Below are positions 25,774 through 34,949 of a DNA stretch of 64,000 nt, piece by piece. The translations under genes and the position numbers were made by a program. The notes beneath the pieces were generated by a model, which was not told the DNA's origin, ran no database searches, and was given only the letters and a program-made list of their open reading frames with translations. Every line of letters begins with the position of its first letter. Position 1 is the stretch's first letter. Origin of the DNA: Tersicoccus sp. Bi-70 (GTDB lineage: Bacteria > Actinomycetota > Actinomycetes > Actinomycetales > Micrococcaceae); NCBI RefSeq assembly GCF_001968825.1, contig NZ_MIEU01000002.1, positions 434,001 to 498,000 of the forward strand, given 5' to 3'.

Positions 25774-27488
25774 TCGAGGAGATCCGGATCAGCGATCTCG
25801 GGGTCATCACCGAGGCGACGCTGGCCCTCGGTCCCGGCCTGACCGTCGTCACCGGCGAGACGGGTGCCGGCAAGACCATGGTGGTCACCGCCCTCGGGCT
25901 GCTGCTCGGCTCCCGCGCCGACCCGGGTGCGGTGCGCGCCGGCGCGGCGTCCGCGGTCGTCGAGTCCACCGTCCGCCTCGTCCCGGGGTCGGCGGCCACC
26001 ACGGCCGTCAGCTCCGCCGCGGAGGACGCCGGCGCCGCGCTCGAGGAGGCCGGCGACGGCCTCGAACTGCTCATCGCCCGGACCGTCAGTGCCGAGGGCC
26101 GCAGCCGTGCCCACGCCGGCGGCCGGACCGTGCCCATCGGCGTCCTCGCAGGGATGGGCCATCACCTCGTCGCCGTGCACGGGCAGTCCGACCAGCTGCG
26201 GCTCGCGTCCCCGGCCGCGCAGCGCACCGCGCTGGACGCCTTCGCCGGGCCCGAGCTCGCCGCGGCGCTGGGGGAGTACCGCCGCACCTGGCAACGCCAC
26301 GGAGAGGCCGCCGCGACCCTGCGGGACCTGACCGAGAACCAGCGCGAGCGGTTGCGCGAGGCGGAGAGCCTGCAGATCGCGCTCGAGGAGATCGACACCA
26401 CCGACCCGCAGCCCGGCGAGGACGACGCCCTGCGCGCGGAGTCCCTGAAGCTCGGCAACATCGAGCAGCTGCGCGTCGCCGCGCTGACCGCGCACCAGGC
26501 GCTGGTCTCCGACGGCGCCGACGACGCCCCGGACGTCGCCCGGCTGGTCGACGCCGCCCGCCGGGCGCTGGACGCCGAGTCGGACGCCGACGAGGAGATC
26601 GCCGCCGCCGCGAAGCGGGTCGCCGAGATCGGTTACCTCGCGGCCGACATCGCCTCCGACCTCGCCGGCTACTCCGCCCGCCTGGACGAGAGCGGGCCCG
26701 CCCGGCTCGCCGAGGTGGAGGACCGGCGGTCCGCGCTGACCACGCTCACCCGCCGCTACGGGTCGACCATCGACGAGGTGCTCGCCTGGGCGGCGACCTC
26801 GCGTGCCCGCCTCGACGAGCTGACGGACGACGGCAGCCGGATCGAGGCGCTGCAGGCGGAGGTCGCCGAGGCGGAGACCGCGATGACGGCCCAGGCCGGT
26901 CGGGTCACCGCGCTGCGGACCGAGGCCGCGGAGCGGCTCGCGACCGCCGTCAGTACCGAACTCACCGCCCTGGCGATGAAGGACGCGACGCTCGTCGTCC
27001 GGGTCGAGGGCGGCGGGGAGCCCGGTCCGCACGGCGCCGACGAGATCGCCATGCTGCTGCAGCCGCACGCCGGGTCCGCGCCGCGACCGCTCGGCAAGGG
27101 GGCGTCGGGAGGCGAGCTGTCCCGCGTCATGCTCGCCCTCGAGGTGGTGCTCGCCCAGGTCGACCCGGTGCCGACGTTCGTGTTCGACGAGGTGGACGCC
27201 GGGGTCGGCGGCAAGGCCGCCGTCGAGATCGGGCGCCGGCTCGCCCGGCTGGCCCAGCACGTGCAGGTCATCGTCGTCACCCACCTGCCGCAGGTGGCCG
27301 CGTTCGCCGACCGGCACATCCGGGTGCTCAAGACCTCCGATCAGGCCGCCGGCGTCACCACGAGCGACGTCTCCGTCCTCGACCCGGAGGACCGCGTCGT
27401 CGAACTGGCCCGCATGCTCGCCGGGCAGGAGCAGTCCGAGACCGCCCGGGCGCACGCCCGGGAGCTGCTCGAGGCCGCCCGCGCCTGA
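25770..27488 (+). CDS. recN: DNA repair protein RecN
   Basis: A 572-residue SMC-like ATPase for double-strand break repair. N-terminal Walker A is GETGAGKT, the Q-loop is in HHLVAVHGQSDQ, a coiled-coil middle spans about residues 150-370, and the C-terminal head has the signature GKGASGGELSRVMLALEVV, Walker B TFVFDEVDAGVGG and VVTHLPQVAAFAD. Length is normal. It overlaps nadK by ATGA, so it is translationally coupled. In many actinobacteria steA and steB follow; here pyrG follows directly. Confidence 0.94.
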   Translation: MIEEIRISDLGVITEATLALGPGLTVVTGETGAGKTMVVTALGLLLGSRADPGAVRAGAASAVVESTVRLVPGSAATTAVSSAAEDAGAALEEAGDGLELLIARTVSAEGRSRAHAGGRTVPIGVLAGMGHHLVAVHGQSDQLRLASPAAQRTALDAFAGPELAAALGEYRRTWQRHGEAAATLRDLTENQRERLREAESLQIALEEIDTTDPQPGEDDALRAESLKLGNIEQLRVAALTAHQALVSDGADDAPDVARLVDAARRALDAESDADEEIAAAAKRVAEIGYLAADIASDLAGYSARLDESGPARLAEVEDRRSALTTLTRRYGSTIDEVLAWAATSRARLDELTDDGSRIEALQAEVAEAETAMTAQAGRVTALRTEAAERLATAVSTELTALAMKDATLVVRVEGGGEPGPHGADEIAMLLQPHAGSAPRPLGKGASGGELSRVMLALEVVLAQVDPVPTFVFDEVDAGVGGKAAVEIGRRLARLAQHVQVIVVTHLPQVAAFADRHIRVLKTSDQAAGVTTSDVSVLDPEDRVVELARMLAGQEQSETARAHARELLEAARA

Positions 27489-27579
27489 CGCCTCCGGCGA
27501 CACGTCACGGGGTGCTCGCGACACGCCGTCGTCCGCCGTGTCGGCGGGTCGCGGGGCTGGCGTGGGCCGTCGCTACTGA

Positions 27580-27585
27580 TAGGCT
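27580..27585 (+). promoter_or_regulatory. -10 hexamer TAGGCT of pyrG
   Basis: TAGGCT lies 8 bases before GTG 27594 and 62 bases before ATG 27648. Confidence 0.4.
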
Positions 27586-27593
27586 CGAACCCC

Positions 27594-29297
27594 GTGGTGC
27601 AGCGAACGAATACACACAGCGGATCCCCCATCAAAGGCTCGTCCACGATGACGCGTCACATCTTCGTGACGGGGGGTGTGGCGTCCTCCCTCGGCAAGGG
27701 CCTGACGGCTTCCAGCCTCGGTCACGTCCTGCGCAAGCGGGGCCTCTCGGTCACGATGCAGAAGCTCGACCCGTACCTGAACGTCGACCCCGGAACCATG
27801 AACCCGTTCCAGCACGGTGAGGTGTTCGTCACCGACGACGGCGCCGAGACCGACCTGGACCTCGGGCACTACGAGCGGTTCCTCGACGAGAACCTCAACG
27901 CCTCCTCGAACGTGACCACCGGCCAGGTGTACTCGTCCGTCATCGCCAAGGAGCGGCGCGGCGAGTACCTCGGCGACACGGTCCAGGTGATCCCGCACAT
28001 CACCGACGAGATCAAGAACCGGATGCGCTTCGCCGCGAGCACCCCGAACGCACCGGACATCATCATCACCGAGATCGGCGGCACCGTCGGCGACATCGAG
28101 TCGCAGCCCTTCCTCGAGGCCGCCCGCCAGGTCCGCCAGGACGTCGGCCGCGCCAACGTGTTCTTCCTCCACGTCTCTCTCGTGCCCTACATCGGCCCGT
28201 CGCAGGAGATGAAGACCAAGCCGACGCAGCACTCCGTCGCCGCCCTGCGCAGCATCGGCATCCAGCCCGACGCGATCGTGCTGCGCGCGGATCGGCCCGT
28301 CCCGGACGCGATGCAGATCAAGATCGGCCGCGCCTGCGACGTCGACCCCGAGGCCGTCATCGCCTGCCCCGACGCGCCGAGCATCTACGACATCCCCAAG
28401 ACCCTGCATGCCCAGGGCCTGGACGCGTACATCGTGCGGCACCTCGGCCTGTCCTTCAAGGACGTCGACTGGTCCGACTGGGACCGACTGCTCGAGGCCG
28501 TGCACCACCCCAAGCACGAGGTCGAGGTCGCGCTCGTCGGCAAGTACATCGACCTGCCCGACGCGTACCTCTCCGTGACCGAGGCGCTGCGTGCCGGCGG
28601 TTTCGCGACCGACGCGAAGGTGTCGCTGCGCTGGGTCCGCTCGGACGAGTGCGCGACGCCGGAGGGAGCCCGCAAGGCACTCGACGGCGTGGACGCGATC
28701 TGCGTGCCCGGCGGCTTCGGCATCCGCGGCCTCGAGGGCAAGCTCGGCGCGCTGCGCTGGGCGCGCGAGAACCAGGTGCCGGCGCTGGGCCTGTGCCTGG
28801 GCCTGCAGTGCATGGTCATCGAGTACGCCCGGAACGTCGTCGGCTGGGAGGACGCCTCCTCCAGTGAGTTCGAGTCCGACTCGACGCACCCGGTGATCGC
28901 CACCATGGCCGAGCAGAAGAGCATCGTGGCCGGTCAGGGCGACATGGGCGGCACCATGCGGCTCGGCCTCTACCCGGCGGACCTGGCCGAGGGGTCGATC
29001 GTCTCCGAGGTCTACGGCGCCACGAGCGCCTCCGAGCGGCACCGCCACCGGTACGAGGTCAACAACGAGTTCCGTCCGCAGATCGAGGCGGCCGGCCTGG
29101 TGTTCTCGGGCCTGTCCCCGGACCGGGAGCTGGTCGAGTACGTCGAGTTGCCCCGGGACGTGCACCCCTACTACGTGGGCACCCAGGCGCACCCCGAGCT
29201 CTCCTCGCGGCCGACCCGTCCGCACCCGCTGTTCGCCGGTCTCGTGCAGGCCGCCCTGCAGCGCCAGCGTGACGGCCGCCTGGTCGAGGTGAACTGA
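27594..29297 (+). CDS. pyrG: CTP synthase
   Basis: A 567-residue enzyme converting UTP to CTP with glutamine and ATP. The synthetase half has [20 protein letters not shown] and [22 protein letters not shown]; the C-terminal class I glutaminase half has the nucleophile Cys in [10 protein letters not shown] and the His-Glu pair in [20 protein letters not shown] 27594 fits a leaderless TAGGCT promoter and an N-terminal extension like that of mycobacteria; ATG 27648 (TRHIFVTGG) is the other candidate. The NUDIX gene follows after 3 bases. Confidence 0.94.
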   Translation: MVQRTNTHSGSPIKGSSTMTRHIFVTGGVASSLGKGLTASSLGHVLRKRGLSVTMQKLDPYLNVDPGTMNPFQHGEVFVTDDGAETDLDLGHYERFLDENLNASSNVTTGQVYSSVIAKERRGEYLGDTVQVIPHITDEIKNRMRFAASTPNAPDIIITEIGGTVGDIESQPFLEAARQVRQDVGRANVFFLHVSLVPYIGPSQEMKTKPTQHSVAALRSIGIQPDAIVLRADRPVPDAMQIKIGRACDVDPEAVIACPDAPSIYDIPKTLHAQGLDAYIVRHLGLSFKDVDWSDWDRLLEAVHHPKHEVEVALVGKYIDLPDAYLSVTEALRAGGFATDAKVSLRWVRSDECATPEGARKALDGVDAICVPGGFGIRGLEGKLGALRWARENQVPALGLCLGLQCMVIEYARNVVGWEDASSSEFESDSTHPVIATMAEQKSIVAGQGDMGGTMRLGLYPADLAEGSIVSEVYGATSASERHRHRYEVNNEFRPQIEAAGLVFSGLSPDRELVEYVELPRDVHPYYVGTQAHPELSSRPTRPHPLFAGLVQAALQRQRDGRLVEVN

Positions 29298-29300
29298 GGC

Positions 29301-30050
29301 GTGGCCACACCGCTGAAGGACACCCACCGCGCACGCTTCACCCGCAGCTCCGAGGTCGTCTTCGACGGCAAGATCTGGGATGTGCGCAACGAGGTCTTCA
29401 CGCTGACGGAGGACGGCGACCCGATCACCCGGGAGTACGTCGACCACACCGGCGCGGTCTCGATCGTCGCGCTGAACGACGACGGCCAGATCCTGCTGAT
29501 CAACCAGTACCGGCACCCGGTGCGGATGAACCTGTGGGAGATCCCCGCCGGCCTGCTCGACGTGAAGGGCGAGGACGTCCAGACCGCCGCGGCGCGCGAG
29601 CTCGCCGAGGAGGCGGACCTGATCGCCGAGCGGTGGAACGTGCTCGTCGACTTCCACAACTCGCCGGGCTCCTCGTCCGAGGTGCAGCGGGTCTACCTCG
29701 CACGCGGGCTGCGGCCCGTGCCCGAGGCCGACCGGCACCAGCGTGAGGACGAGGAAGCCGAGATCGAGGTCGCCTGGTTCGACGTGCAGGACGCGGTGAC
29801 GGCCGTCCTCGAGGGCCGGCTGCACAGCCCGTCGGCCGTCGTCGCCATCCTGGCCACGGCCGCGGCCCAGGCCACGGGTTTCGAGCACCTGCGCCCGGCC
29901 GACGCTCCGTTCCCCGAGGATCCGACGAAGCCCGAGAACGCCCGGCACGACATCGCGCCTCAGGGGTCGGCTCAGCAGGGGTCGGTCCCGCAGGACACGG
30001 ACCAGCAGGCATCCGCCCAGCAGGGGACGACCCCGCCCGACCGCGGCTGA
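29301..30050 (+). CDS. NUDIX ADP-ribose pyrophosphatase (Rv1700-like)
   Basis: A 249-residue NUDIX hydrolase that should split ADP-ribose to AMP and ribose-5-phosphate. The NUDIX box is [24 protein letters not shown]; the usual final Gly is Asp here, as in some ADPRase relatives. The domain WEIPAG start and the [17 protein letters not shown] segment fit the ADPRase family. The last ~50 residues are a Gln/Ala/Pro-rich tail. Sits between pyrG and xerD exactly as Rv1700 does; short gaps suggest one operon. Confidence 0.88.
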   Translation: MATPLKDTHRARFTRSSEVVFDGKIWDVRNEVFTLTEDGDPITREYVDHTGAVSIVALNDDGQILLINQYRHPVRMNLWEIPAGLLDVKGEDVQTAAARELAEEADLIAERWNVLVDFHNSPGSSSEVQRVYLARGLRPVPEADRHQREDEEAEIEVAWFDVQDAVTAVLEGRLHSPSAVVAILATAAAQATGFEHLRPADAPFPEDPTKPENARHDIAPQGSAQQGSVPQDTDQQASAQQGTTPPDRG

Positions 30051-30054
30051 GCCC

Positions 30055-31140
30055 GTGGCAGGTCCCGTGTCCTCGGCCGACTCGTCTGTCGCTTCGGCGG
30101 TTCCACCCCCGGCCGCTCCTGCGGCCGTCTCCCCGGCGGACGATCCGTTCCGGGCGAGCCCGGTGGGCCGCGCGGCGGGGGAGTATCTCGTGCACGTGAG
30201 CGTCGAGCGCGGGCTGGCGGGCAACACGCTGGCCGCGTACCGGCGGGACCTCCGTCGCTATCTCGCGTTCCTCGCGTCCCGCTCCGTGACCCGCCCGGAC
30301 GACGTCGCCCGTGCCGACGTCACCGCCTTCGCGCAGGCGCTCGGTGACGGCGCGGACGGGGGTACGGCGTTGAGCGTGCGCTCGGCTGCGCGCACCGTCG
30401 TCGCGGTCCGGGGCCTGCACAAGTACTGGGCGCTGGAGGGCGTGACTCCGACCGACCCGGCCGCCGAGGTGCACCCGCCCATGCCCGGCAAGCGGCTGCC
30501 GAAGGCGATCAGCGTCGACGAGGTGGACCGGATCCTGCAGGCCGCCGGCTCCGACACCGCCACCGGGCTGCGCGACCGGGCCCTCCTCGAGTTCCTCTAC
30601 GCCACCGGTGCTCGCATCAGCGAGGCGGTAGGCCTCGACGTCGACGACGTGTTCCTCGCCTCTTCCCTCGACACGATCCCCTCGGGTCCCCCCCGCAGCT
30701 CCGCCGATGCCGAGGCCGGCGAGATGACCGACGTCGTGCGCCTGTTCGGGAAGGGGTCCAAGGAGCGGGTGGTGCCGCTGGGCTCGTACGCCGTCCGTTC
30801 GGTGGACGCCTATCTCGTGCGGGGCAGGCCCGCACTGGCCGCCAAGGGCAAGGGCGACGCCGGTCTGTTCCTCAACGCCCGGGGCGGACGGCTGAGCCGG
30901 CAGAGCGCGTGGAGCATCCTCAAGGCCGCCGCCGAGAAGGCTCAGATCACCCGCGAGGTCTCCCCGCACACGCTGCGCCACTCGTTCGCGACGCACCTCC
31001 TCGAAGGTGGCGCCGACGTGCGGGTGGTGCAGGAACTGCTCGGCCACGCGTCCGTCACGACGACGCAGGTGTACACCCTGGTCACCGCCGACACCCTGCG
31101 CGAGGTCTACGCCGCGGCCCACCCGCGCGCCCTCGGGTAG
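30055..31140 (+). CDS. xerD: site-specific tyrosine recombinase XerD
   Basis: A 361-residue recombinase that resolves chromosome dimers at dif with XerC and FtsK. The N-terminal SAM-like domain ([23 protein letters not shown]) follows a ~35-residue Ala/Pro-rich extension. The catalytic domain has Arg in [14 protein letters not shown], Lys in [26 protein letters not shown] and [11 protein letters not shown] with the nucleophilic Tyr. A ~20-residue insertion (around [16 protein letters not shown]) sits in the beta-sheet before the Lys. Starts 4 bases after the NUDIX stop. Confidence 0.94.
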   Translation: MAGPVSSADSSVASAVPPPAAPAAVSPADDPFRASPVGRAAGEYLVHVSVERGLAGNTLAAYRRDLRRYLAFLASRSVTRPDDVARADVTAFAQALGDGADGGTALSVRSAARTVVAVRGLHKYWALEGVTPTDPAAEVHPPMPGKRLPKAISVDEVDRILQAAGSDTATGLRDRALLEFLYATGARISEAVGLDVDDVFLASSLDTIPSGPPRSSADAEAGEMTDVVRLFGKGSKERVVPLGSYAVRSVDAYLVRGRPALAAKGKGDAGLFLNARGGRLSRQSAWSILKAAAEKAQITREVSPHTLRHSFATHLLEGGADVRVVQELLGHASVTTTQVYTLVTADTLREVYAAAHPRALG

Positions 31141-31241
31141 GCACGTCGTCCCGGCGCCTTCGCTGCTGCTCGCGCCGGAACCGGGCTATCTCCGGGTCGC
31201 GGGCTGACCCTTGCCGTCCGCCTCGCTGCCACCGCACCCTG

Positions 31242-31309
31242 TCCCGGGACACGCCGGTTCCATTCGGGACAGGGCGCTGTATCCCGATCGACGACGGCGT
31301 GTCGGGGGA
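31242..31309. repeat. 68-bp palindromic intergenic element, copy 2
   Basis: Dyad centred at 31275/31276 with right half GCTGTATCCCGAT...GGCGTGTCGGGGGA, closely matching the right half of the element at 11636-11703, and a similar left half. It begins 101 bases after the xerD stop. An inner 10-bp stem CCCTGTCCCG/CGGGACAGGG (31237-31246 and 31265-31274) could also act as a terminator. Confidence 0.6.
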
Positions 31310-31371
31310 CCGGATGCTGCTGGAACCGGGCTCGTCGCCGCTCCACCGGCCGACCGTCCGGTCCGTCGTCC

Positions 31372-31377
31372 TACGCT
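31372..31377 (+). promoter_or_regulatory. -10 hexamer TACGCT, leaderless MutT-like gene
   Basis: TACGCT followed after 6 bases by GTG 31384. Confidence 0.5.
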
Positions 31378-31383
31378 GGGGGC

Positions 31384-31914
31384 GTGACTCTCCCGCCCGT
31401 GCGTGTTCCGGACCTGCCGACCCGCGAATCGCTGACGCCGATCGCCCTGTGCTTCCCGCTCCGCGCGGTCGACGGCGTGCCGGAGGTGCTGCTCGGCCTG
31501 AAGAAGACCGGCTTCGGGACGGGTCGCATGGTCGGGCTGGGCGGCCACGTCGAGCCGGGGGAGAGCGACGCCGAGGCGGCCTGCCGGGAGCTGGCCGAGG
31601 AGTCGGGCCTGGTCACCACGCTCGAGGACGTCGCCCTCGCCGGCGTCGTCGACTTCCACTTCCCCGCCCGGCCGGCCTGGTCGATGGCGACCGCCCTCTT
31701 CACCACGCACCGCTGGACCGGCGACCTGACCGAGTCGACGGAGATCGCGCCGGCATGGTTTCCGCACCGCGCGCTGCCGGTCGAGCGGATGTGGGCCGAC
31801 GCCGAGCACTGGGTGCCGCGGATGCTGGCGGGGGAGCGGCTGCACACCGTCGTCGTCCTGGCCGACGACAACACCACCGTGCGTGCGGCGTGGAGCGTCC
31901 CGCTGGCTCCGTGA
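31384..31914 (+). CDS. MutT/MTH1-like NUDIX hydrolase
   Basis: A 176-residue NUDIX protein with a canonical box, GHVEPGESDAEAACRELAEESGL. The start of the fold (SLTPIALCFPLRAVDGVPEVLLGLKKTGFGTGRMVGLGG) and the FPARPAWSMATALFTTHRW segment resemble MTH1-type 8-oxo-dGTP diphosphatases, so cleaning the nucleotide pool is the likely role. Leaderless TACGCT supports the GTG start. No operon partner is evident; PadR follows after about 120 bases. Confidence 0.85.
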   Translation: MTLPPVRVPDLPTRESLTPIALCFPLRAVDGVPEVLLGLKKTGFGTGRMVGLGGHVEPGESDAEAACRELAEESGLVTTLEDVALAGVVDFHFPARPAWSMATALFTTHRWTGDLTESTEIAPAWFPHRALPVERMWADAEHWVPRMLAGERLHTVVVLADDNTTVRAAWSVPLAP

Positions 31915-31932
31915 ACGAACTCTTCCCGACTC

Positions 31933-31960
31933 TTGTATCGCGTTGTATCGCGATATATCG
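31933..31960. promoter_or_regulatory. PadR-type operator with tandem TTGTATCGCG
   Basis: Two exact tandem copies of TTGTATCGCG (31933-31942, 31943-31952) run into ATATATCG, creating the palindrome TATCGCGATA at 31946-31955. This AT-rich patch in GC-rich DNA overlaps where the padR promoter should be, and fits autoregulation by the PadR protein. Confidence 0.55.
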
Positions 31961-31966
31961 TTAACG

Positions 31967-31990
31967 CATCGCCGACGAACGTCGGCGATG
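31967..31990. promoter_or_regulatory. perfect 10-bp dyad in padR leader
   Basis: CATCGCCGAC, GAAC, GTCGGCGATG. It lies between the operator and the padR ribosome binding site, so it can form a leader hairpin or a second binding site. Confidence 0.45.
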
Positions 31991-32035
31991 TCGGGCGGAC
32001 CGTCCTCCCGACGCGTGAACGAAGGAGGTCGCACG

Positions 32036-32707
32036 ATGCGACACCATGATGGATTTCCCGGCGCGGGCGACGCCCCGGGCGAGGGCCCGTTCGGACGGGG
32101 CCCGTTCGGCGGCGGACCGTTCCGCCGTGGACACCGCGGTCACGGGCGTCCGCCGTGGGCCGGAGGCGACCCCGCCTCCTGGTTCGAGGCGATGGGCGGC
32201 TTCGGGCCGCGTGGCTGGCCCGGAGGCGGGCCCTTCGGCGGCGGCGAACGACGCCGGGCCGGGCGGGGCGACATTCGCCTCGCCGTGCTCGCCGTCCTGG
32301 CCGAGAACTCGTCCAACGGGTATGGCGTGATGAAGGCGATCGCCGCCCGCACCGAGGACGCCTGGACGCCCAGTGCCGGCTCGATCTACCCGATCCTGTC
32401 GCAGCTGGTCGACGAGGGACTCATCGTCGGCGAGGGGCAGGGCCGCAGCGTCGACTATGCGCTCACCGACGAGGGGCGCGCCTACGTCGAGGAGAACCGG
32501 GAGACGATCGACGCGGTGTGGGACACCGCGCCCTCGCACGGTCCCTGGCCCGGGGCCGAGCTGATCGAGCTGTTCAGCAGCATCGCCGAGCTGACCAAGG
32601 CGGCCAAGCAGCTGCGCGGTGCCACCACCGAGCAGCAGCAGGCCGCGATCAAGGAGGTCGATGCGGCCCGCCGGGCGATCTACCGCATCCTCGCCGAGGA
32701 GCAGTGA
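32036..32707 (+). CDS. PadR family transcriptional regulator
   Basis: A 223-residue regulator. The first ~75 residues are a Gly/Pro/Phe/Arg-rich low-complexity stretch (repeated GPFGRGPFGGGPF style). The winged helix follows: DIRLAVLAVLAENSSNGYGVMKAI, then AGSIYPILSQLVDEGLIVGEGQGRSVDYALTDEG, and a C-terminal helix ending YRILAEEQ for dimerisation. PadR proteins usually repress a membrane exporter; none is adjacent. GAAGGAGGT lies 6 bases before ATG 32036. The tandem TATCGCGATA site upstream suggests self-repression. Confidence 0.9.
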   Translation: MRHHDGFPGAGDAPGEGPFGRGPFGGGPFRRGHRGHGRPPWAGGDPASWFEAMGGFGPRGWPGGGPFGGGERRRAGRGDIRLAVLAVLAENSSNGYGVMKAIAARTEDAWTPSAGSIYPILSQLVDEGLIVGEGQGRSVDYALTDEGRAYVEENRETIDAVWDTAPSHGPWPGAELIELFSSIAELTKAAKQLRGATTEQQQAAIKEVDAARRAIYRILAEEQ

Positions 32708-32832
32708 CCGCCAGGGCAGTGCGACCCAGGCGGCAGCGCGACAGGGCGCAGTCCTCCGGCTCCACGAACGCCGACGGCCGGTGGCCACCCGTCAGGGGTG
32801 ACCACCGGCCGTCGTCATGAGGACGTCGAGCG

Positions 32833-33972
32833 TCAGCTCACGTGACGCTCGTCCGGGCCGTTGTACTCGCTCAGCGGGCGGATCAGGGCATTCGCCTCGA
32901 GCTGCTCCATGATGTGCGCCGTCCACCCGGAGATCCGGGAGGCGACGAACAGCGGCGTGAACGTCGGGGTGTCGAAGCCCATCAGGTGGTACGCGGGGCC
33001 GGCCGGGTAGTCGAGGTTCGGCTTGATGTTCTTCGCCTCGCCCATCGACTTCTCGAGCCCGTTGTACAGGCCGAGCAGCTCGGGCCGGTCGTAGTGCTCG
33101 ATCATCGCGTCCAGCGCGGCCTTCATGGTCGGCACACGCGAGTCGCCGTTCTTGTAGACCCGGTGCCCGAAGCCCATGACCTTCTTCTTCTGCGCCAGCG
33201 CGTCGTCCATCCACGCCTTCGCCCGGGTCTCGGCCTCCTCGGCGGTCTCCTCCTGGCGGATGCCGATCTCGTCGAAGGTGTGCATGACCGCCTCGTTGGC
33301 GCCGCCGTGCAGCGGGCCCTTGAGGGCGCCGATCGCCCCGACGACGGCCGAGTGCAGGTCCGCCAGGGTCGAGGTGATGACGCGGGCCGTGAAGGTCGAG
33401 GCGTTGAAGGAGTGCTCGGCGTACAGGATCATCGAGACGTTGAACGCCTCGACGACCGGCGGCGCGGCCTCCTCGCCGAACGTCATCCAGAGGAAGTTGG
33501 CGGAGTAGCCGAAATCCTCGCGGGGCTCGACGAGCTCCTGGCCGCGGCGACGTCGCTGGTCGTAGGCGACGACGGCGGGCATCGCCGCCAGCAGCGCCTT
33601 GGCCTTGGCGAGATTCGCCTCCTTCGAGGAGTCCTCCGCCGTCGGGTCCTGTGCGCCGAGGACCGACGCGGCGGTGCGGCACACGTCCATCGGGTGGCAG
33701 GTGTCCGGCAGGGCGTCGATGATCTGCTTCAGCTCGGGCGAGAGGGCCCGGTGGGAGCGCTCGAACGCGGTGAACTCCGCCAGCTCGGTGTCGGACGGCA
33801 GCTCCCCGTTCCACAGCAGCAGGGCGACCTGCTCGAAGCTGCACGAGGCCGCCAGTTCCTGCACGGGGTAGCCGCGGTAGAGCAGCGAGTTGGTCTCGGG
33901 GTTGACCTTGGAGACGGCGGTGGTGTCGACGACGACGCCCGCGAGCCCCTTCTTGATCTCGGTCTCGGTCAT
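32833..33972 (-). CDS. prpC: 2-methylcitrate synthase / citrate synthase
   Basis: A 379-residue type I citrate-synthase-fold enzyme. Catalytic residues are His222 (GPLHGGANE), His270 (GFGHRVYK) and Asp321 (PNLDYPAG); the C-terminus FTPLFVASRISGWTAHIMEQ is typical. In this operon it should condense propionyl-CoA with oxaloacetate to 2-methylcitrate; many such enzymes also make citrate. It is the last gene of gntR-prpD-prpB-prpC and overlaps prpB by ATGA. Confidence 0.93.
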   Translation of the reverse strand: MTETEIKKGLAGVVVDTTAVSKVNPETNSLLYRGYPVQELAASCSFEQVALLLWNGELPSDTELAEFTAFERSHRALSPELKQIIDALPDTCHPMDVCRTAASVLGAQDPTAEDSSKEANLAKAKALLAAMPAVVAYDQRRRRGQELVEPREDFGYSANFLWMTFGEEAAPPVVEAFNVSMILYAEHSFNASTFTARVITSTLADLHSAVVGAIGALKGPLHGGANEAVMHTFDEIGIRQEETAEEAETRAKAWMDDALAQKKKVMGFGHRVYKNGDSRVPTMKAALDAMIEHYDRPELLGLYNGLEKSMGEAKNIKPNLDYPAGPAYHLMGFDTPTFTPLFVASRISGWTAHIMEQLEANALIRPLSEYNGPDERHVS

Positions 33973-34919
33973 GCGGACGCTCCTGTGGTCGTGGGTCCGG
34001 AGGCGGGCGTCCCCGGGGTCTGGAAGTTGAAGACCCCCGTGTCGAACCGGTTGTAGGCCTCGTAGTCAACGAGATCGTACAGCCGGGCCCGGGTGGCCAT
34101 GTCCGGGACCGCGGCGGCCTGGGTGCCGTCGGCGGCCAGGGTGTCCAGCGCCCGCTCGGCCGCGCCGAGTGCGATCCGCAGCAGCGTCACCGGGTAGATC
34201 ACCATGGCGACGCCGGCGTCGGCCAGCTGCTTCCGGGTGAACAGGTCGGACTTGCCGAACTCGGTCATGTTGGCGAGCACCGGCACGTCCACGGCCGCGC
34301 AGATCGCGGCGAACTCCTCGACCGTGGCCATGGCCTCGGGGAAGATGGCGTCCGCGCCGGCGTCGACGAGGGCCTTCGCCCGCTCGACCGCGGCGTCCAG
34401 CCCGGCGGGGCCGGTGTCCGTCGCCCGGATGTCGGTGCGGGCCATGATCAGGAAGTTCGGGTCGCGGCGACCGTCGGCCCCCGCCTTGATCCGCTTCAGC
34501 GCCGTCTCGGTGTCGACGACGGCCTTCCCGTCCAGGTGACCGCAGCGCTTGGGGTTGATCTGGTCCTCGATGTGGCAGCCGGCGAGCCCGGCGTTCTCGA
34601 GCTCCTGGACGGTGCGGGCCACGTTCATCGGTTCACCGAAGCCCGTGTCCGCGTCGACCAGGGCCGGCAGGTCGGTCATCCGGACGATCTGCCCGGCGCG
34701 GGTGGCGACCTCGGTCAGGGTGGTCAGCCCGATGTCGGGCAGGCCCAGGTCGTTGGCCAGGACCGCGCCGGAGATGTAGACCCCGTCGAAGCCCTTCTGC
34801 TCGATCAGCCGCGCCGAGAGCGGGTTGAAGGCGCCGGGGAACTGGCGGGCGGCGCCGGGAACCAGCAGGCTGCGCAGCGTCTCCCGCTTGGCCTGCGGTG
34901 TCGTCGTGGAGTACAGCAT
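33969..34919 (-). CDS. prpB: 2-methylisocitrate lyase
   Basis: A 316-residue isocitrate-lyase superfamily enzyme. The catalytic loop KRCGHLDGK has Cys126, and the metal/ligand motif is VDADTGFGEP. It splits 2-methylisocitrate to pyruvate and succinate, the last step of the methylcitrate cycle. A 30-base gap separates it from prpD. Length is normal for PrpB, shorter than AceA. Confidence 0.94.
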   Translation of the reverse strand: MLYSTTTPQAKRETLRSLLVPGAARQFPGAFNPLSARLIEQKGFDGVYISGAVLANDLGLPDIGLTTLTEVATRAGQIVRMTDLPALVDADTGFGEPMNVARTVQELENAGLAGCHIEDQINPKRCGHLDGKAVVDTETALKRIKAGADGRRDPNFLIMARTDIRATDTGPAGLDAAVERAKALVDAGADAIFPEAMATVEEFAAICAAVDVPVLANMTEFGKSDLFTRKQLADAGVAMVIYPVTLLRIALGAAERALDTLAADGTQAAAVPDMATRARLYDLVDYEAYNRFDTGVFNFQTPGTPASGPTTTGASA

Positions 34920-34949
34920 CGGAGGTGTCCTCTCTCAGCAGGGACGGGT

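Noticed and set aside
27573-30227. 884-codon open frame on the minus strand
   Set aside because: It is antisense to pyrG, the NUDIX gene and xerD, which have clear family motifs; long antisense frames are expected in GC-rich DNA.
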